DNA of 64,000 nucleotides, taken from contig OY987250.1 of assembly GCA_963920765.1 (NCBI GenBank), positions 6,944,001 to 7,008,000 on the forward strand, written 5' to 3'. Position numbers and translations under genes: made by a program. This document shows, piece after piece, positions 58,472 through 64,000 of this stretch (position 1 is the stretch's first letter; each line of letters opens with the position of its first letter). The notes below the pieces were generated by a model. The model worked only from the letters and a program-made list of their open reading frames with translations. It was not told where the DNA came from and searched no databases. The stretch is from Ulota crispa (lineage: Eukaryota > Streptophyta > Bryopsida > Orthotrichales > Orthotrichaceae).

Positions 58472-60807
58472 TTTTAGATCCCATCTTTTCATGGAAAAAT
58501 CCGTTGTTTACTAAGTTTGAGTCCAACAGGCATTAACTACAATCATGCAATATTCTGAGTATGAGATCAGTGCTATTGGGTTTGACTTTGATAATCGTGC
58601 AGTATACTGGTATATATTTACATCATTCAAAGCTATCAGATCCAAAGAAATGGGCAGAAAACATGCCGTAGTGTGATATACGTAGTTCAGTTTTTGGATA
58701 TTAGAGTTAAGCATCCCTATCATCCCATATGTGTTTTTTGTGTGACAAAATTTTACCAAATGTTATAGGATTGGGCTATTGTAGTGTTTTCTCTCCGAAT
58801 ATTTCCCATGTAATGAGGACAACTAAGAGCCTACTCTTCCTTAACAAAAAGTTGATCCCCATCTTTGACCTTACCTTCTATAATAGTTTACCAACATATC
58901 AAGTTCTACAAGTCCTAAAAGTATGAACTAAAGAGGAGGATATGGTAAACCATCACAACTGATAGAAGCCACTTAGAAGGTTAGGTATTGTTAAGTAAAT
59001 TCATAATTGTGTGTACTCATTGAGGTGCCATAGCTTGGAGTTGAAGAGGGAGATTGAACTTGAGGATTTCAAAAAGAAATCATACTTCTACGAACAATCG
59101 TCCATGTTGCCCAAAGACATTAAATTTTAGGTATAATGAAAATGATGCTCAAATGGCTGTTTTTTGAGAATCCCTAGCATTTGGAATGTTTTTTCTTGAG
59201 AGTGTGGCTTAGCTTGCACTTTCTTAGTTACTTTTCGTGCCAAAATTTCTAGATTCCCAAACTTTGATTGTAAGGAACGTCAATTGGTCATTTCAGATTT
59301 TTTTTTCTCACATAATATCACTAGTGATAACCAACAGCATTATCTCCGCCTACAACTTCCAAATTTGAAACCTGCTACTTGGTTAATATTAAACTTGTAT
59401 CTATGCTTGATTTAGTTTGTAAGTGTATTTTACTTTAAAGAAACTTGGAGACAAACATCCTATCATTATTTGGGCAAAATTTTGATATTTCTCGTTCAAC
59501 CACCCTTCTCAACTATTTGCTTGAGACACACTTTATGATTATCCACATTCTAGGTTTTGTTATTTTGTCTTTCTTTAGCTCCAAAAATCAATGGTTATGA
59601 CTTATGAGCAATCATGCCATATCACACAAAGAACAGAGAAAAATACAATGATTCCCTATCCTCCAAGCTTACCACCATTGAGAGTCTACCTAAGGGATAA
59701 TTTGGTACACCACTACACCTACTATGAGCTATCAGACATAAATTATCAAATTTGCTTCATAATAATATCACCTAATGTCCTCAGAAATTCGACCTGAAAA
59801 TTATGGGGTGAGGTGTCTTTTAGATTCTAGTTACAAAATTCATAATGCAATCCTTCTTTCCGCAAAGTACTAACCTCTTCATAGAGTTCAAGAATGCTTC
59901 TCTTTGCAAACAACCTCTCAATATTCTTACTAGTCTGAATGAACTTTTATTTCTTGTTAGCATTTCAACCTAAAAGATATTTGGGCATGGAAGACCTTTA
60001 GTGTAAGAGATTTTGTAACAACTTTTCACCTGTCATGTTGTATTGTAGTTTATAATAGTTTTTTTTTAAGAGAGCCTAACGGTGGCACATGATACCTATA
60101 CCTACATGGCACGAGATCTACCAAGGCCATTGTAGGAAATAGTTAAATCACAATTTTCCTCCAATAATTTCACCTACTTTTTGAGATATTGAAGGATTCT
60201 TATTTTGTTACCTATCCTTTATTGAAATTTCTTTAGCACATAGACTCCAAGGCCAAATTTCTCTATGCTTGCTCAGCCTAATAGGTTTATTAAAACCAAT
60301 ACACTAAAAGAAAAAAGTGTTCTAAACAACTGGTTTACAACAATTTCAAATGTCTTAAGCGACTATACAATGACTTAGTTATAGTTGTTTAGGACATTCT
60401 TAGTTGTTTAGAACCAATTGTTTATTTCAAGTTTTCTTCTAGTGATAGGTAATAATATGCTTGCCGACATTGGCACTCAAGATCAATTGCAAATCACTTC
60501 TATGTGACTAAGGAGAAAAACATATTAGTGACAAGTTTAAAAACAAGAATCACCAATTGCTAGCAACTCAAATAGCATTCCCAAGATTGATCAATTGCCA
60601 AGACATGCAATTTTGCTATAATTTCTAAGAGAAATGCATGTGAATCTTGCAGGTCAAAATATTTCACTTTCATTTCTTGCACATTGCACACTTCCACACA
60701 TTTTTATGGATTTAACATTATGGTGATTTCTTGAGATTTGTCTAATTTGGCTATAGATGGAAGTTTGCTTTCATTGGGATCTACTACTATCTTTTAATGT
60801 TTTATTT

Positions 60808-60813
<6 letters not shown>
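58472..60813. other. No gene recognised
   Basis: A+T-rich. Open frames at 58511-58926 and 59591-59797 are short and without family signature. GTTTAGAACCAATTG-type words at 60330-60430 form a short inverted pair (AACAACTGGTTTAC, TTGTTTAGGACATTC). Confidence 0.45.

Positions 60814-60842
<29 letters not shown>
60814..60842. repeat. TA microsatellite
   Basis: About 14 TA units, followed by TCATTTTG. A shorter ATATATGTGTGTATATAT tract is at 61136-61160. Confidence 0.9.
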
Positions 60843-60844
<2 letters not shown>

Positions 60845-61701
60845 CATTTTGACCTCTGAAGCCCATATTTGATTTCAGGCAAGTTTATTTGATCGTTTTT
60901 GAAATTTTTATTTGAAAAAGAATTTTGCAAGGGCTATGTGAGAGTATAATTTTTGTTAAATTTGGATTTACAATTCAAAAGTCATTGATGTTTTAAGAAT
61001 TTCTTTTGTTCAAGAGGTAGTTTGGGTAAATCATTTTTCATTGACTTCTCCCAAAGGCAACCAATAATGGCTTAACCCTTCATTGGAGTGTATCCAAAGC
61101 AATATTGTATTAGATAAAAATCTTATTGTATTTGATATATATATGTGTGTATATATATATAATAGCATTTGAAATGCAATAGCTAATAGAGATTTGGGGA
61201 TTTTTAGATTTTGTTTTTGTGTACTTATTAATAACAATAAAGTAACTAAAGTCTCTCAATTTATAGTGTGGAGTTCTATAATTCAAACTCAGCCCTCAAA
61301 AAATTATTTTGCAAAAGACCCCAATGTTATGAGAGTTTCAAGCACATGTTTGCAATACAAGCCCATGTAGTGATGTAGGATTGTAGGGTGTATTCCATGT
61401 CTTTGACTCTATGTTGGCCTTAAAAATTTGTGGAAGTATGCCTAACATGACGTTGAGCACGTTGTATAACTCTTTACAGCTCTTATTATGCAAAAAAAAT
61501 GTTCACAACATGCAATAAAAGGAGCTTGAGAATTTTGGGCAAGGGTAAGAAAAAACCTCTTTATTCTAACTTCAAATGATCATATCTCTCAATCCGTATG
61601 GTTAAATTCCATAAAACTTTCACCATGGCTCCTTGCATAAGTCTAATGCAAGATCTTACAGTTAGATTTGTAAAAAAAAGAGAAATAAAAATGGTTCATT
61701 G

Positions 61702-61958
61702 AACAAGATATTCATTAATTTGGGACAAAACGTTCATTTTGGGACTTTTGAAAATTTAAGAAAATTGGGGTGATCACCCCAAACCAAGCCCCTTTGGTAC
61801 ACTTGTCCTCACCCAAGAGGAGGAATTTGTGGGGGAAAAAATCTTAGTGGCTCAAACTGAACTTGATACTTTTGAATATAGTTTGAGGAAACTATTTTGA
61901 ATTGAGGTGGAGTACAAAATGGGACCCATGTTATTCCCAAATTAATGAATATCCCGTT
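61702..61958. mobile_element. GATATTC MITE M1 (257 bp) nested in a TTAA-family relic
   Basis: Ends AACAAGATATTCATTAATTT and AAATTAATGAATATCCCGTT are 24-bp inverted repeats with two mismatches. The core contains the palindrome GGGGTGATCACCCC. ATTG borders it on both sides. The flanks rejoin a TTAA-family right end (ATGACAGTTTTGAGTG ... TATTGAGGGGTTGA, 61982-62036). Confidence 0.75.
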
Positions 61959-62020
61959 ATTGGGATCAAAAGTGTGTGAAAATGACAGTTTTGAGTGTTT
62001 TTAGAGGAAAAATGAGCTTG

Positions 62021-62036
62021 GGTATTGAGGGGTTGA
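62021..62036. mobile_element. Right end of a degraded TTAA-family element
   Basis: GGTATTGAGGGGTTGA plus the preceding AATGACAGTTTTGAG matches the right end of L7 (AATGACAGTTTTGGAAG ... GGTCCTTTAGGAGTTAA). The final TTAA has become TTGA and the left end was not located. Confidence 0.4.
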
Positions 62037-62080
62037 AATAGTGGGTTCTACAATAAGTGTTTCTCCTTCGTCGGAGCACA

Positions 62081-62335
62081 TATAAGAAGCGAGCCAAGTT
62101 ATCACAATCTCCCATTCTCTCTTTGCTTGTAGGCACATCTGTCCTGGTAACGTGATCTTCAGACCAAGTCTAGCGCTTAAGCGATCACATTTTCGTGGTT
62201 ACCTCAGCTCGAGTGTTGTTAATTGGCTTTGACTTCAGTGGTTTTAGTCCTTCTCCACACTACCGACATCTTTGTTTGTTCAATTTCGGTGAAGTTTTCT
62301 GTTGCAAAAGAGTCGTTAACTGCGTTGTGAAGCTG
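62081..62335 (+). promoter_or_regulatory. Possible promoter and first exon of a transcription unit leaving the window
   Basis: TATAAG at 62081-62086, then about 230 bp with lower A+T and CT-rich start (CAATCTCCCATTCTCTCTTT), ending at a consensus donor AAGCTG/GTGAGT at 62335-62336. A further exon-like piece is 63241-63289 (GTTGCAG before, GTGAGT after), open in one frame (GDCIPGRLSEWRFVV). No homologue is recognised. It could also be a transcribed repeat. Confidence 0.25.
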
Positions 62336-62566
62336 GTGAGTGTTTGCCTGAAATAGCCATTACTAGGATTGCAGTGAACCAATTCTCTACACTCTAAGCA
62401 CAGCTTGATATTTGTGAATACTTCTCTTCAGTACAATCTCGGCTGTTTGCCACTTGAGCAGTGTCTGTTTTGCAATGTGTCTGGCAATCTCTTACAAGAA
62501 TAGAACCTGCTTTTGGACCAGCTACTTGAAAGCTAGCTGAAGTTGGAATTGAGAGCTTAGTCGTTA

Positions 62567-62825
62567 AAACACGATATTCATTAAAGTGGGAACTTTGGCC
62601 GAATTTGGGACTTCTGAAGGTTTAAGGTGATCACCTTAAACCGAGTTCAGCGTTTTTTCTTGGGTACACATGCCCTCACTTGAGAGGAGGAATTTGCTAA
62701 GGGAAAAATCTTAATGGTTCAAACTGAATCTGATACTTTCAAATTTGATTTAAGGTGACATTTCTGGATTTAAGTGAAGTACAACTTAAGAATTGCATTT
62801 TCCCACTTTAATGGATATCGTGTTT
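62567..62825. mobile_element. GATATTC MITE M2 (259 bp)
   Basis: Ends AAACACGATATTCATTAAAG and CTTTAATGGATATCGTGTTT are 26-bp inverted repeats with one mismatch, and the core palindrome is AAGGTGATCACCTT. It aligns end to end with M1 (CCTCAC-TGAGAGGAGGAATTTG region, CAAACTGAA-TGATACTTT region). Confidence 0.8.
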
Positions 62826-63650
62826 CAAGCTAGAAATGTCATTCCTAGTGAAGCCGTTTAGGTAGAACAAGAAAAAATGTTGGAATTGACAAGTCCAAAT
62901 TGGCTAAACTTATCCAAATTGACAGAAAAATGGTTGAACTGACAGAAAAGTGTCTGAATTGACAGCATTTTCTTGTAGTCATGGTAAGTTAGAACTTGCA
63001 GCAGAACCAGAGCTTAAGCGCGCTTTGCACATTATCCCATACTGAAATGCATCTCAATTGTCGACACCTAGTACAAAATACCAGAACGTTGAATCAGTCT
63101 AAGTCATGTGCCATTACTGGTAGTCTGGGACTAGTCAGTGTCTGTTCTGAAACTTTGACGTGGTTTGTCAGTATTTGTCAGACCGACTGTGCCAGTGTTG
63201 TCCTATACTCCTATTTCAAAGTGGGAGTCTCTTGTTGCAGGAGGCGATTGCATTCCTGGGCGGCTTAGCGAGTGGAGATTTGTTGTGAGGTGAGTTCTCA
63301 CGGAACTATGTTTATGATATTCAAATGGCCATTGCTCTAAAACTTGGACTAGCTTAGATGAGAGCTTTCATCCAGACGACTGAAAGTGCAATGAAAATCA
63401 AGTTTGGATGATGAGAAGTGTCGGTGCACCAAAGTCGTGAATGTTGTCAAGTGCTTCGGGCTTTGGAAGTTTAAGGAGTTTTAAGTTTCTTGGCTTCTAA
63501 AATGTGGACTGTTGTCAGTGTTGTGGAACTAAGGTTTGCAGTCAGGTACTCAGGTTACTAAAACCGTGCGATTATCATAGAACTTTGCTGTATTGATGAA
63601 ACATTAGATTATTAGTTTTGTGAAGATTCGAGGTTTCAAATTTTTGAAGG

Positions 63651-64000
63651 TTAACCCTTTAAAGACCACACACATTTTCACAAAATCCATTAAAAACTGG
63701 GTTATTAAACTTGGATGTGTATTTGAATCAATTATGGACCCAATTTCAATAATCCAATCATACAAATGAGAAGTAGACCTTGTTTACTGTAAAGTATCAA
63801 AATTTCAACTAGATATACTATTGGAGGTGAAATATTATATTGATTGAGTGAGTTGTACGTGGAAAATCTCTAGTTTTTGTGCTTGTGTGGTTTAGGATCT
63901 TACTACTTCATACAAGTTTTGTTTGAGAAAAGCCTTATATTTCTAGAAAGCACAATTTCTCACCTTTCCAATGAGACTAATTTCACACAAAATGGATAAA
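63651..64000 (+). mobile_element. Left part of TTAA element L8, cut by window end
   Basis: Starts TTAACCCTTTAAAGACCACA. The following TTTTCACAAAATCCATTAAA resembles the start of L2 and L4 in position and composition. The right end is beyond the window. Confidence 0.5.

Noticed and set aside
61072..61090. TTAACCCTTCATTGGAG as a left end of a TTAA element
   Set aside because: The surrounding sequence (about 60880-61090) aligns in reverse with the interior of L3 (about 50930-51130), where the matching place is internal and not an end.
1..64000. tRNA, rRNA and CRISPR features
   Set aside because: No A-box/B-box pair with a cloverleaf, no rRNA signature and no regularly spaced direct repeats were noticed in reading; a covariance-model scan was not possible.

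Overview
The window looks like nuclear DNA of a streptophyte, most likely a land plant. It is A+T-rich, its genes carry many spliceosomal introns, and the recognisable proteins are plant types: a plastid acyl-ACP thioesterase of the FatB class, COP1 with the plant RING/coiled-coil/WD40 layout, a plant FES1-type Hsp70 exchange factor and PRP31. The COP1 and FatB sequences differ clearly from the angiosperm versions I remember, so a seed-free plant is my guess. I cannot name the species.

Layout. 128-1282 (+): last two exons of FATB. 1.4-20 kb: no gene, a graveyard of small inverted-repeat elements, several of them nested. 21049-26891 (+): complete 13-exon COP1. 27-30.8 kb: repeats. 30850-33830 (-): a four-exon gene for an acidic Ser/Asp-rich protein with a conserved C-terminal domain; one of its exons lies in a recent in-frame 418-bp tandem duplication. 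35-38 kb: repeats. 38202-41278 (-) and 41973-45865 (+): FES1 and PRP31, divergent, sharing a 694-bp intergenic region with a heat-shock element and a 173-bp tandem duplication that repeats a G-box. 45.9-64 kb: no recognised gene, dense repeats, and perhaps the first exon of a transcription unit near 62.1 kb that leaves the window.

The genes are housekeeping or signalling genes with no evident operon-like relation. COP1 is an E3 ubiquitin ligase, FES1 an Hsp70 co-chaperone, PRP31 a U4/U6 snRNP protein and FATB releases fatty acids in the plastid.

The most notable feature is the repeat fraction. A group of non-autonomous elements starts TTAACCCCTAAAGGACCA and ends with its reverse complement, with TTAA at both ends. 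These are the hallmarks of piggyBac-type elements. Sizes run from about 235 to about 1300 bp, there are at least seven copies with TTAA intact at both ends, and two are inverted to each other inside one PRP31 intron. A second group consists of nearly complete palindromes of about 400 bp with GGGAATTGATATG ends, three of four with perfect 9-bp target duplications (Mutator-like). Other groups have TAA duplications (Harbinger-like), CTCCCTC ends at TA (mariner/Stowaway-like), and long foldbacks. No transposase gene was recognised in the window.
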